Of a stretch of 64,000 nucleotides of DNA, positions 32,169 through 44,282 are shown in pieces. The stretch is from Tremella fuciformis (lineage: Eukaryota > Basidiomycota > Tremellomycetes > Tremellales > Tremellaceae). Position 1 is the stretch's first letter, and each line of letters starts with the position of its first letter. The notes beneath the pieces are model-generated. The model did no database searches. It saw nothing but the letters and a program-made list of their open reading frames with translations, and had not been told where the DNA came from. The stretch lies in assembly GCA_032768795.1 (NCBI GenBank), contig CP136490.1, forward strand, positions 744,001 to 808,000, given 5' to 3'. A program made the position numbers and the translations under genes.

Positions 32169-33414
32169 ATGTCCGCCGCACCAGCAGTCAGCGCGGGGCA
32201 CGACCTCGAGCCGCCCCCGACCGACCTCATCACGCTCACGCGACACATCCTGAGCCAGCAGAGCGCTTTGGGCGCCAAGGCCTCGGGCGACCTCACCATG
32301 CTCCTCATCGGCATCCAGGTCACGTCCAAGTACATCGCGTCCAACGTCCGCAAGGCGCGGCTGATCAACCTCGTGGGTCTGGCGGGCGCGTCCAACACCT
32401 CGGGCGAGGACCAGAAGAAGCTCGACGTGCTCTCGAACGATATCATGGTGAATGCCCTCCGGGCGAGCGGCAAGTGCGCCGTCATGGTCAGCGAGGAGGT
32501 GGACGAGGCCATCTTGGTCAAGAGCGCCGGCGGGACATAGTGGGCACACACTCCTGTCATGCCTGAGGGGCAAGTGGCGCTGACGGCCAGTTGCGTCGTG
32601 TTTGACCCCCTGGACGGCTCGTCCAACATTGACGCCGGTGTCAATGTCGGCACCATCTTTGGTATCTACAAAGTCAAAGAGGGGTCGTCGGGCTCGATCG
32701 AGGACGTGCTGCGGCCGGGTAAGGAGATGGTCGCGGCCGGCTACACCATGTGAGCCAGCCACAGCCTGTCCACAGCCAGTCTCGTATACTGAACCACCTC
32801 AGGTACGGCTCATCTTGCAACTTGGTCCTGTCCACCGGTAACGGTGTTGACGGTTTCACTCTCGACGAGGCGAGTATTGCCTTACGTAGTAGATGGGTGG
32901 TGCTGACATGCAGGCCCTCGGCGAGTTCATCCTTACCCACCCCTCCATCCGCATCCCCTCGCGGGGCAAAATCTACTCGTTCAACGAGGGCAACTCGCTC
33001 CACTTCTACCCGCCCACCAACGCCTACCTCGAATCGATCAAATACCCCAAGAACGGTAAGCCGTACTCGGCGCGATACATCGGGTCCATGGTCGCAGACG
33101 TGCACCGGACATTGCTGTACGGAGGCATCTTTGGCTACCCCGATGACAAGAAGAGCAAAGACGGTGCGTCCTTATGAGAATCCCAGCGAACGTAACTGAC
33201 CAAGAAAGGCAAGCTGCGCATGCTGTACGAGGCGTTCCCCATGTCTTTCTTGACCGAGCAGGCTGGCGGTCTGGCCACCACCGGCACACAGCGCATCTTG
33301 GACGTGGTCCCGAAGAACATCCACGGCCGGTGTCCCGTATTCCTCGGCAGCAAAGAGGACGTGGAGGACCTGATGAAGTTTTACAAGGAGTACGACGGAG
33401 AGAAGCGCTGGTAG
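32169..33414 (+). CDS. FBP1: Fructose-1,6-bisphosphatase
   Basis: Exons 32169-32539, 32591-32749, 32803-32869, 32914-33163 and 33209-33414 give 350 residues, the family length. Substrate and metal site [11 protein letters not shown], then NVGTIFGIY; the C-terminal signature [20 protein letters not shown] is complete. It hydrolyses fructose-1,6-bisphosphate, the committed step of gluconeogenesis, in the cytosol. The intron at 32870-32913 begins GCGAGT, so it is a GC-AG intron; the internal GT would shift the frame. Confidence 0.96.
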
Positions 33415-33931
33415 TTGTCGCTTGCGGCTCGGCGGTCGTATGTATGGCTAGCATGCAGCCTGTACTTTATGCCACTGGCAGAGAAGAGTCGCTACCACGT
33501 GGCTGCACGTCCTTTACCCTGTCCCTGTCGATCAATTGACCCTTGTGTGGCTGGCCGAACATTACCCGTTCCGTCCATCTTGTCTCTCTGTCCATTGCTC
33601 CTGCCTAGTCTGCGTCTTTAGACTGTAGGACTGCAGGAGGCCTGCGAGTAGAGATGACGGGGGTAGGAGCAGGCTCTACTGATGAGATGCCCACCCGAGG
33701 CGATTAGAGTTAGACCGCAATCAAGTGCGAAGGGAGATCGATTGACGACGACCACTCACCACCATCGACTCTATTGACCAGATATGACTTAGACCAGAAG
33801 CTCTTTGGAATCGCTCGCTGCATTCCACCACTGACTCAGCTTTACCTTCGGCAGCAAGTGATACAAAGGCCCTGCCCCACTCTGCATGGAGGCATAAACG
33901 ATCTCCGACTCCTAGGTAGCAACGACCGACA
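33415..33931 (+). promoter_or_regulatory. Intergenic region upstream of the GH16 gene
   Basis: 517 bp holding the FBP1 terminator region and the GH16 promoter. No gene or repeat seen. Confidence 0.4.
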
Positions 33932-36064
33932 ATGCGCTCCTTCCGGGCAGCTCTCGCCTTGCCCCTCCTTGGCCTCGGCGTGCGGGGCCAAGGGGGCGAC
34001 TCGTCCCCCGTCACAGCGTCAGCCGAGTCCAGCTCCACCGTGAGCGCCGGATCGTCCCTCATGACGTCCACATCGACGCTCAAGCTGGCGAAAAAGTACA
34101 CCGGCTCTGACTTTTACTCTGACTTTGGTGCGTTGCGCGGCTCACGGACTGTCAAACGAAGCTGAGCACCAGACTTTTACACGGATGATGATCCGACGAA
34201 CGGCTATGTCAAGTGGGTCTCACATCGATCCACTCGCCTTGAGCTGACGTCAGCTATGTATCCAAGTCGGACGCACAGAGCTTGGCGCTGACCGACGTCC
34301 AGTCGGACGGGTCGTTCGTGATGCGTGCGGACGCGGAGAACCAGGCAAGCGGGCGGGGGAGGAACAGCGTCCGCATCGCGTCGAAAGACAAGTGGGAGGA
34401 CGTGCGTCGCCCATCCATCGTCGGGCCGGCTGTGCTGACAGGCAGGGAGTGTATATTCTGGATCTCAACCACATGCCTGTAGGGTGTGGCACAGTGCGAA
34501 CTCAGCTATCGGAATGTTTGGGTGAAAGCTGAGACTAGTGGCCGGCATTCTGGACCGTCGTCGAGTCCGGCTGGCCGACAGGCGGCGAGATCGACGTCAT
34601 AGAAGGAGCCAACGCCCTTCCGAAGAGGTACGGCTCAGCATGGAACGCCAGTGGCACCATCTCCAACGCCACCTCTGCCTCGCTGCCCCTGGTGCGCAAC
34701 ACCGCCTCGCTGCACACGTCGGACGTGTGCACGCTGCCCAGTTCGGGGATCTACCAGACGGGCGATACGGGCTCGACGCAGTGCTACGCGTACGCAGATG
34801 GGAACACTGGCTGCGGCGTCGAGCTGGGCTCGGACAGCGTGTACGGCGTGGACAGCTTTGGGAGCGGCGTCAACGATGTGGGCGGCGGGTGGTATGCGCT
34901 CTGGCGGGATGCCAAGGGGTCAGTCCTCCCAGAGGCAGGGGACGATAGAAGGGTAGGGCTCATGGCAGGTCTGGCGGGATGTACGTATACTACTGGCCGC
35001 GCAACGCCACGGACGTGCCGGCCGACGTGCGCGATCCGTCGACGAGCACGACCAACGTCGCGGGGTGGGGCGAGCCGGGGGCCAACCTCACCGTGCCGTC
35101 GTGCAAGGGCGATTTCGGCAAACACGTCATCGTGTTCAACATTGATTTCTGCGGCGGCTAGTGCGTCGCCGCGCACCAAAAAAAACAGGATACCCAGCTG
35201 ACGCGCAGCGCCGACGCCACGTACACGTCAAGCGGGTGCCCTGCCACATGCACCTCGTTCGTGATGAACAACCCGGGCGCGTTCGCCGAGACGTACTGGT
35301 CCATCAACTCTTTGCGCATCTACACGGCCTCCGGCAAGCCCGCCGCGTCGGCCCTCTCCAGCGGCGCCATCGCCGGCATCGCCGTCGGCGCGGCGGCGGC
35401 CGTGGCCCTGCTCGTCTTCGCCCTCTGGCGCTGGAGGCGGCACCGCCAGGGCCAGTCCCGGCGCGCCAGGGGGCTGTACTTTGGCGAGAGCGGGTCGTCC
35501 GCTGGCGAGATCGCCCTGGCGCCTTCCCCGCCCTCCGGGTCGGACGACGGCATACAGCCGCTCAAGGCGGGCGCGGGGGAAGACTACGCCGTCCTCGCTG
35601 GGCGCAACGCCTCTGCACCCTCGACGTCCGCCTCGGATACTGGCGCCACCCTGCCCACGCTCGCGCATGGTGGGCCGAAACTCACCAAGGACAAGCAAGG
35701 AAAGGTGCAGGTCGTCCGTGCGCAAGGACTCCGGGCGATGCTGGGCAGCGGGAGCGGCACGCCGCAGCGCGTGGGCAAGACGCGGTTGGCGCCGGGCAAG
35801 ACGAGCCAGCACTTCTTGGCGGGCGAGACGGCCCTGCGGCGCGGCAGCGAGCAGAGCGCCAAGAGCGTCAATGTGGCTAAAGGCGGCGTGGGCGGCTTTG
35901 TGGGTGGCCACCGGCGCGGGAGCAGCGGCGTGAGCCTCGCGGCGCTGGGAGGGGGCGGCGGTGGATCGAGCTGGTTGAGAAAGGCCAAAGATACGCCGGA
36001 GGAAGTGGCCAGGCGGGGCAGCGTGTTTGACAGTGGGAGAGGCAACGGCGGATGGGCGGGATGA
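33932..36064 (+). CDS. Membrane-anchored GH16 endo-beta-glucanase-like protein
   Basis: Exons 33932-34127, 34173-34212, 34254-34401, 34446-34493, 34539-34918, 34969-35160 and 35209-36064 give 619 residues. Signal peptide, Ser/Thr-rich stalk, then a GH16 domain with the catalytic E-x-D-x2-E box GEIDVIEGA and flanking WPAFWTV, as in fungal laminarinase-like proteins. A single transmembrane helix (about 384-407, SSGAIAGIAVGAAAAV) is followed by a basic stop-transfer (RRHRQG) and ~200 Gly/Ser/Arg-rich cytoplasmic residues. This suggests a plasma-membrane wall-remodelling enzyme with an inner tail. The 3' end of intron 6 was chosen by frame: an earlier acceptor gives a stop. Confidence 0.88.
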
Positions 36065-36172
36065 GCGATCCGCTCATCCACCCACACGCTGGTAAGTATA
36101 TGTCATGCTTGTAACATATGCACAGACGCATAGAGTAACATACGACCGTCTCGTCATGTCCCGTCTAGACGT

Positions 36173-38140
36173 CTAGATCCCGTCCATCTCGTCGTCGCTC
36201 TCGTTGTCCGCAATATACTGCGCAATCTCCCGCTCTCTTTCCCTCGCGTCCGCCGATGTCGGCAGCTCTTTCCGGTGTGCGTTCGGCGGGAACCGCATTG
36301 CCTAGACATCAGCATGTGCGGCCGGTATATAATAAGGGGAGGCCCACCCTGACGCTATCGTTGTACATTTGCGTGCACACTCCGACACGGGCGTTGAACT
36401 TTCTCGATGGCTCATCCGTCTCATACACGTTCTTCTGGATCCTGCTCTCCATGTAGCCATGGACATGGTCGACCGTAGCGTCAATGACCCCGTCTTTGAT
36501 CGCCTTGGCGACAATGTACTCCGTGTCCTCCTCGGAGTCCAGGCCCAGCTTGACGCAAACGTCACGAAGAGAAATGCGGGAGTAGGCCAGTGTGATGGTA
36601 CGCAGAGCAGTCTTGATGACGAAATGCCGCAAGCGAAGGATGAGGAAGCTGGTGCCGTCGTTCTTGAAGGTCTGCTGGTGTTTTTGGAAGGCGGTCTGGA
36701 AAGCGGTAACATCTCCAACCCGGACAGCCTGGACGATCTGGAAGTACGGGCCGAGGGCGGCTTTGAGACAGGGTTTGCGGAAGGTGGCACGGTCGGGGAT
36801 GACACCGGTGAGCAGTACAACGACAATGTAGAACTTGTGTACCTGGGGTCAGCTACAGCTCATCGCTCCGGGGGAGGCGAAGCTCACTGTTTGCACAAAT
36901 CCAGGGGCCACTTCATCTTTCGGCGCTCTTCTGATGGCTCCGATAAGGTAGTCGGCGGCCTCGGCATAGTTCAGCTGGATGGCCCTCAGTCGGCCACAGT
37001 AGAAGAGATACCGGACGTTCTGGGCCTGATTGGCGTTGCCCTCGAATTCGGCCTTGGCAATGAGCTTGTCGGCCTGGTCGTACTGGTTGTTGTTCAGGTA
37101 GGAACGGAGAAGGAGGTTGATGACAGTCGCCTCGAGGACCTCGTCTTTGCGCAGAGAGGCGGTTTGGCGGGTAGCAAGGAAGAGGCTGCCCATCAGCACA
37201 GCTCAAGAGGGTGTCACAGCTGATCTCACGATTGCAGCTCGGTAAGACGGCCTTGGAGTTCATACGATCGACCAAGGTAGAAATAGATTTTCGCGGCGAG
37301 CTGGTCCAGCGTCCGTCTATTCAGGCTCGCACACAGCTGAGCCGTCTCCATGGCGAGCTCACCGGCCTGGTCTCAGCTCGTTCCCCTCGTCATTGAGGAA
37401 TCGCACGGGAATCTGATGAGAAAGGCGGGAGAGGCCGGGGGAGAAACACACCTCGACCACTTTGCCCGCATCAAAGTTGAGCAAGACCAGCAACAACCGC
37501 AAGTACACCGTACCCTCCGGGATCAGATCCCCGGAGGGCTGGTCAATAGGAGGGGTGTACTTCTTCGCTGCGGGGGGAGCGGGCAGCCCGTCGGCCGTCT
37601 TGTTCTCCGTGGGCTTGTCCACATCCATCCCTCCTTCATCTGCGCTCGAGCCAGATGGGCCAGCGGGCGTTTCGGCTGTAGAGGGCTCAACGGTTCCGGA
37701 TGATGCGGATGGCGATGAAGCTTCAGGCAAAGCGTCAAAGTACGTCGAGGCAATGATGGCCTGACCCGTTTTGGCTGCAGTCAGCCTCTGCCCACTTTAC
37801 CCTTCTGGCTTGAACGCCCAGGCAGACACTTACATCCTTTCGGGTAGGCCTGGTTCAACACGCTCCTCAGCACGTCTTTCGACACCTTCCTCCGCGTGCT
37901 CGTCAGGGTCCGCAGCACCCGCGCGGTCAGGCGAGGCTCGATGGTCGCCACGCCCCGACCGATCATCTCGATGTTGAACAAGACCTCTGATCGTCAGCTC
38001 TGACTAACTGGAGGGCAGAGCAGCTGACCATCTTCGGATGTGAGGATGGGTGTGGGCGCAGTTAGAGGCTTCGACTCTTCTTTCTCTGCCGTATCGGGTT
38101 TGGGCGTCTCTGTCGCCTCTGGCTTGGAGTCTGCGGCCAT
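36173..38140 (-). CDS. RPN3: 26S proteasome regulatory subunit Rpn3
   Basis: Exons 38029-38140, 37834-37986, 37452-37774, 37230-37366, 36888-37185, 36348-36842 and 36173-36301 give 548 residues. TPR-like helices (LCASLNRRTLDQLAAKIYFY, then INLLLRSYLNN) lead into the PCI domain (ITLAYSRISLRDVC, EYIVAKAIKDGVIDA) and the Rpn3 C-terminal acidic tail ending DDEMDGI. It is a lid subunit of the 19S particle. A Ser/Pro/Thr-rich insert of about 50 residues lies near residue 125. Convergent with GH16; only 108 bp separate the stops. Confidence 0.95.
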
Positions 38141-38420
38141 CTTGATCGTGCGGCCTGCTAGTAGTGAATGAGAGAGAATACAGCGAATGCGAGCTCAGCT
38201 TCGACGCGCAAGCCAGAGATGACGAGCACCATGTGGCAAGTGGCAATTGGATTTGCTTCCGTCTTTCCGTCTTCTCGAGCCTGGAGCCTTACGATTCTTT
38301 ATGCATTGTTTCCTTCCTATGCTTGTGTGTGCACTTGCGCTACAAAGTCGTTTCGTTACCTGTCTATGCACATCTCGTCAGACCACTCCAAGATCCACCT
38401 GCTCGTGCCAAAAATGTGAC

Positions 38421-41400
38421 TCAAGAAAGAACCGCAATCAAATGCGAATGCAAAACCTCCTGCTCCTCCGCCACCGCTTCGCCGTCAGCGATTCGCATGA
38501 CCACACCAGCAGGGACACACCTTTCAGAACGATCTTCACAAAACTCCTTGCAATCTCCGGCTTCTCCTCTTCTAGCTTCTTCAGGCCCTCTCTGTCCAAC
38601 TTCCACAGGACGCAATCGCGCTCACTAATGACAGTGGCATTGCGCCTCGTCTCGCTAAGAGTACTGAGATCTCCGGCGATCGTTCCTGCGACCATCGTCT
38701 CCTCGACTTTCTCGAGATAGTCGTCAAAGAGGTACGTAGCCCTGAGAGAGCCCGACTCGATGAGATACATACCATCGGCCTGGTCTCCCTGGGTCCAAAG
38801 GGTGTGCTGGGGCGGTACTTCCAGCTGCTTGAAGTATGTCGCGAGCTGGGCAAAGAAAGGCGTCGGATCGGCAGGCGCGTCGACGTAGTCTTGGAAAGTC
38901 TGCAGAAGGATCGGCAACGGCTGAGGGTGAGGACCGCTTTGACGAATGGCGACATCGGAAGACTGCGGCGACGCGGGTCGTTGTCGGTATAGGGCATTCG
39001 GCAGGTGGTCGTCGCCAGCTTTGGCCAGATGGCTGCGACGAGGACTGTTCTGGAACGACTCGGCAAGGGAGAAAGGTGGCTTGGCGACTTTGGGGTAGTC
39101 TATTGCTCGCCCTGAATCACTGGCCTCTTCCTTTTGATTGGCGTAGAAGGCGGTTCTGTCAATGAGCATCCAAATTCTGTACTGATAGGGTCAGACACAC
39201 AAATAAGCATTCTCGGTCCATTCCAGAGCATCGTTGAGTCCAGCGAAGACCTCGACCCGCATATCGCTCTGACCCGCCCACAGATCGACGCTGCGCAGAG
39301 CGGTGCCTACCAGACCGTCGGGAGCGGCGCCACACATGATCAGGAGAACGTCTTTCGCCGTCAAAAGCCTCTGCACCCTGACAAAAGCTTCCGCGGATGA
39401 AAAGTCGAGGCCGTGGACCAAAGTGAAGTCGATGATGAGGAAGCGAATGGGGTTGTGTTGCCATTTCGCCAAGTCGAGCAGCTTTCGGATCTCATCCTCG
39501 ACCGTTGTGATCGTCCCAAAAAAGAGGAACCCCTGGAGTTTCATGACATATGTCTGGGAGCCGACCTTCTGAATGAACGCTCGCTGTGACTTTGGTCGTC
39601 GGACAGTCGACTTGGCTGAAGAGCCATTGAACACGGTGCGAATAGCGCGGCGCCGGGACGACTGAACGACGAAGAAGATGCAGGCGAGAATGATACCGAA
39701 AAGAAGACCGATGACGAAATCCCAGACGGTCATGCCAATGGCGATGGCCCATATCGTGATGTACTCCATGCGGTTGACCCGATTGCGAGTGTCCCACACG
39801 GCTTCAACCGCAAGGTCGAGGCCAAGCACAAAGATGAGAGCGCCGACCACCATGACGGCTGTTGCTCAGTTGACGCCTCAGAGGAGCGCATGTTCACGTA
39901 CGTAGATAGCCGATGACCGTTGGACCAATGAACATGATGATGGCAGTCATCACAGTCAGCATCAGGCCCGACAAGCGGGACCCGCCGCCAACACGGTAGA
40001 CTAGTCATCAGCGTCTTGCTCGTGGGCCATGAAAGCTGCCTGGACACACAGAGCACGGTGTTGACATATGTCAAGTAGTTCGGTACGGTCCCCGTTAACC
40101 CCGCAGCGAAGTTGGAAAAGCCGTGGGCGACGAGTTCTCTGTCAAGCTTGACGTTGTCTTCGCCAAGCGAGACACCGAGGGCAGGGACGTTGAGCGGTAC
40201 GTGCAGAATGCCGAAAAAGACCAAGGCGAGCTGAGTAGGCATGGCGGCCCAGAAGGCAGTCCAGCTCATCGCGCGGAAATCCTGCATATGAGTGCCACAC
40301 TCCCTTTGCTGTATGGGGACTGACATAGAGTGTGTAGAACTTCCACCATGCCTGTGTATTCTTGCCGACATCGAATACCCAGCCGGTCGCCCGCAGGTGG
40401 TCAAAGTCGATGCGCGCGGAGAGCACGACGATGTAGAAGATAAGAGGAATGACGAAGAAGTAGGCTGGGAAGATGAGCTGATGGTGGAAGAAATGGGTGA
40501 TGATGCGCAGGAATATGGCGAGAAAGAGAGGTATGGTCCACAGAAGGACGGAGTGGACATCATGGAAAAAGAGCTTGAGGGTGCTGAAGTTGTACTCGAA
40601 ACCCTCTGACTTGAGGCCCAGTGATACTTCGAGACCAGTCTCGATCAAGAAGATGCCGACACCGCCGATGCAGCCGACGAGGATATGTCGGGGGAAGTAA
40701 CCGATCAGTGTACCTAGCTTGAAGGCACCGAGAGTAAAGAAGACCAGACCTGGGCGTCAGCGAGACCGTGACATGGGGCGCGAGTCAGCTGACCAGTGAG
40801 GATTGAGCTGAAAGCGAAAGCGGCCATGGTGGTGGCGACAACAGCTTTGGCCTTGCATCCATCAGCGCACGGACCAGTTCCTGAAAGAATCAACTGACAT
40901 CATCCCCAATCTCGGCTTGGATAATGTTTGTCAAGATGTGGAAGAATGGTACCGCCTCAATCATCATCGACCCGTTGCCGCCGGGAAAGATACTGCCGCC
41001 GCAAGAGAAGACCAGCTGAGAAACGATGCACCTGGGTCTCAGCAAATGAAGTTGGGAGCTCAATATAGGCACTCACGACATGAAGAACATGGAGACACCG
41101 AGCGATCCAAAGTCCTCGAAGATAGGGTTTGCGGGGAATCTAGATGTCAGCGAAGCGGCTCAAGTAGACCGACCTGGGAGGCTTACAGTATCATCCCGTA
41201 GCTAACACCATCGAGGATGTTTAGCAGTGTACCAAGAATAGCCGAGGGGAGAGTCTTGACGGGCTCGACCAAGATCTCCTGTGCGATCTCCTTCGCAGAG
41301 ACCTTTGACACTCTTCGTTGAACGGATTGCCAGGTGGATGATGACTTGCCTTTGCCGCCGCCAGTAGAACCGAGGAGTGGCGTGTTCTCGCTCGCGTCCA

Positions 41401-42568
41401 GGTCTCCAGCGCCTCCCTCTGCGAGGACCCGTCGAAGAGCGCTGCTCGAATGCAGTTCGTCATCTGAAGGCGTGGCATCATCTGCATCATCGTCCATGAA
41501 GGATGGTGCGTCGGCTTTGGGCGTGACATCGCCTGACCCGTACCCGATTATGCCTAGACCAACCGAAGACGCCGAGTCGAGCCGAAGCTGCCTGGCTACT
41601 GGAGTGGCTTCGACATCGAGGTCGGACAACCTCTCTTTGGATGAAGGCGAGTCGGACAAGCTGGCTCTGCGCCTCTCGTCTTCTCTTGCCATCATCATGC
41701 TCAGGCCGGACCTGCCCTTGAATGCGCCGCCCGCCTGAGCTGTCGGGCTTCTCGACGATGAGCCGGGCGAGATGTCGTCATCCAAGCTAGTCGCGAGTCG
41801 CTTGGGCGGCGACTCTTCTTCGATGGTTGCCGTTGCCGTTTCGCTGAGGTGGGAGGGGTGCAGTGGACGGTTCATTTCGCCAGTCTTGGAAGCCGAGGGA
41901 GAGAAGCCGGGGCGTAGGGATACGCCGGACGCATTGTCAAAAGTGGACGATGCGGAGGAGAACGCACGGGGGCGCGAGGTGAAGGACAGTGATGCGAGGC
42001 GGTTGGTCGAATCTCGGATCGCCTGTGATGATGTCGACAGGGACGGGGACGACATGCGCCTGCGAATGAGCGAATGGCCGCAAGACGCCCTTGGTCTTGC
42101 CGCTTCTCGTCACGCAACATGCAACATGAACCGGGAAGCTTGTTGCGTCCCGTCACGCCATCCCGGCTCATCCCTTGCCATGCTTTCCGCGCGAGACACC
42201 GGTAGCTCTTTGTACCGGCGATTGATGTGGGGCAACGGTGAGGGGCAACGAGGAATGACTCACTCATCTAGATCCGCGCTCGCCTTTCTTCTTGGCGCCG
42301 CCCCAGATTGATGATGTCCGTCCGACGCCGAAGCTGATCCCGAGGACGACCCTATTGGGTGTCCCATACCTATACCCACGCCCGCTGAGCGGTCCCCGCT
42401 GACTCTCCGCAGCAGGTTGGCGACATAGCCTTCGCTGCCTGGAGTCGGGGAGGATGAGAAGGTGGTGGTGCGTGTCGAGAATGCCGATGAGGTGGGAGAG
42501 TAGGAAGGAAAGTGAGATTGCTGGTGTAGTGGAGGTGGGGAGTGGACGGCGGGATCACGAGCCGGCAT
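38421..42568 (-). CDS. SulP-family transporter with STAS and cyclic-nucleotide-binding-like domains
   Basis: Eleven exons: 42264-42568, 41187-42059, 41077-41139, 40899-41031, 40794-40851, 40325-40749, 40050-40281, 39902-40000, 39201-39858, 38521-39155 and 38421-38476; 1,178 residues. About 370 Ser-rich disordered residues precede a SulP membrane domain (LLNILDGVSYGMI, CGGSIFPGGNGSMMIEAVPF, ALIFVLGLDL). A STAS domain follows (about 835-945), then a cNMP-binding-like domain (about 1040-1150, QADGMYLIESGSLRA). The layout is that of the yeast YGR125W/vacuolar sulfate-permease-like family rather than plasma-membrane sulfate permeases. Substrate is unknown. The cNMP-like domain lacks a convincing phosphate-binding Arg, so nucleotide binding is doubtful. 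Confidence 0.9.
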
Positions 42569-44282
42569 GGTGTGTGTGTGTGTGTGTATCGGCTGTGTGC
42601 AGGTCTGGGCGCAGCGTCGTGTGCCTAAGGCGTCATGGACACACACAAGACGAGAGAGCGGGATGTCGTGCTAGAGTGTGGTTCGCAGTTGCTTCTGGTA
42701 GTAGAAGCGTGGTGGAGTCGTACTCTGATTGTAGTCTTCTGCCACTTTGAATGGGATCTATTGCCGCGTCATGATTGCCGGCAACTCCCTGCTGCTTCTT
42801 ATGGTTCTTGGGTCTCTTTGCTGTCGAGAGAAAAGCTGCATCGCTCAAGCAATCACGGGTCGTACCGTTATCTTGGACTCGCTTTCCCCCTGTGACGCAA
42901 GACAAGCGAAGTCCAGTGGCGGTCATCGCCGCTTCGACAGGGTCAAAAGTTAGTAACCGACGCGAATGCTTTTCCAGGGACTACAGTTGTGGCCACTCGT
43001 CAATTGTCTTCACACCGCCAACGAGAACCGCTCAAGGCGGGCCATAGTGCGACGGTGCAAAAGGTAGAGACAGCTCAAGCGGGATGCGAGTCTGCTGGCG
43101 CAGGCTCGAGCCAGCTAAAGTGTGCCGGGATCAGCACCTTTCACGCGAGTCCGAACGGTAGTGAGGACCGCTCGACGCGACGTCGGCCCGATGAGCCGAT
43201 ATGCATGTCCAGTGTTCTTCATCAAGGACAAGAGGCGTCCGAGCAGACGGACAATGTCGCGTCCTAGAAAGGCAGCCAGGCTCAAGCGCCAAGGATCAAC
43301 ACGTCTGTCGCAAATGAGCGTGGTGTGGCGCAGGATGACCGGGTGAGGGGCCACCCGGTAAACACGTCGACATGTCTCATCCGTCGACCAAACCATCGTC
43401 CATCCGATCGACAGGCCCATCCTGCCCCAACAAACCCTCGTCCTCTTTGGCGCTACATACAGGACGTGTCTCGTCTGAAAGGACAAGACAAGGCTCGTTC
43501 ATCATGGGCTGTGGGCCTGTGCGCAGCACGAGATCTCTGCGCTCAGACCGACCCCGTGCGAGTCCGGAGCATTATTTCATTGTCCAGCCCAGTGTAGCCC
43601 GTGGCCCAGCATGGGCATGGACTTGGGCCGGGTCAGCCCGATGCTACGCTGGGGCTGTTGGACAGACGGGGATCGATCTGCCCAGTACCAGCTGGCATGG
43701 TCGAAAATAGTATCCACCATCGCGTTTGAGAGTTTGTGAGACAACAACAGCATCGAGCATCGACAACTACCACATTGGCATACCCTCCCCCACCAGATAC
43801 CCGCATTCGAGTCGCATTGGTTCGAACGGGCGAGACAGAGCCCCGACGCAGAGACAAAACAACACTAGCATCCTGTCAGAGGCCCCTGCGGCCTTCCTTG
43901 TTGCCCCGCAATCCAATCCAATCCAGCATTGGTCCTCCTTGTTCCTCGCCCAGTGCCTTTGGACCTCTCTCATCGACCATCTCCCTTCTCGCCTCGCCAC
44001 CCCCGACCCCGTGTCGCTACTGCATGAAGCAGCACCAGGAGACCAACATTCCTCGACATCCTTCAACAACTCTTTGACTCCTACCTACCTCTTTTCGACG
44101 ACTCGCCTCCCCGACCTAGTCTTCACAAGCATTTGCTGGCTTACAGCATCCCCTCGTTCATACCAAGACATTCATTTGACAAACACCACACGATTGCGGG
44201 ACAAGGCCTTGGTCCTCTCATCGGGCATCACACGACCACAACACTCCTTTGATCTTGACAACCCGTCACATTCCTGGGCACC
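42569..44282. promoter_or_regulatory. 1.7-kb divergent intergenic region
   Basis: It lies between the divergent SulP and GH13 genes. It contains a (TG)9 tract at 42571-42588, directly upstream of the SulP start (a CA-repeat leader on that strand). Frames in between are short and without family resemblance. No tRNA fold or repeat seen. Confidence 0.45.
42571..42588. repeat. TG/CA microsatellite
   Basis: Nine TG dinucleotides, three bases upstream of the SulP start codon on the other strand. Confidence 0.85.

Noticed and set aside
35161..35880. 239-codon Arg/Gly-rich frame overlapping the GH16 gene
   Set aside because: It is the wrong frame of the GH16 last exon in GC-rich DNA; the GH16 frame carries the transmembrane helix and continues the catalytic domain.
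42060..42263. 204-nt intron of the SulP gene as a hidden exon
   Set aside because: The flanking exons join in phase without it and no in-frame segment with good splice sites was found, though a small exon cannot be fully excluded.
41334..42311. Long plus-strand frames opposite the SulP gene
   Set aside because: Antisense shadows of the Ser-rich N-terminal coding region; no splice extension or family match.
43820..43840. GGTTCGAAC motif resembling a tRNA B box
   Set aside because: No A box, acceptor stem or cloverleaf can be built around it.
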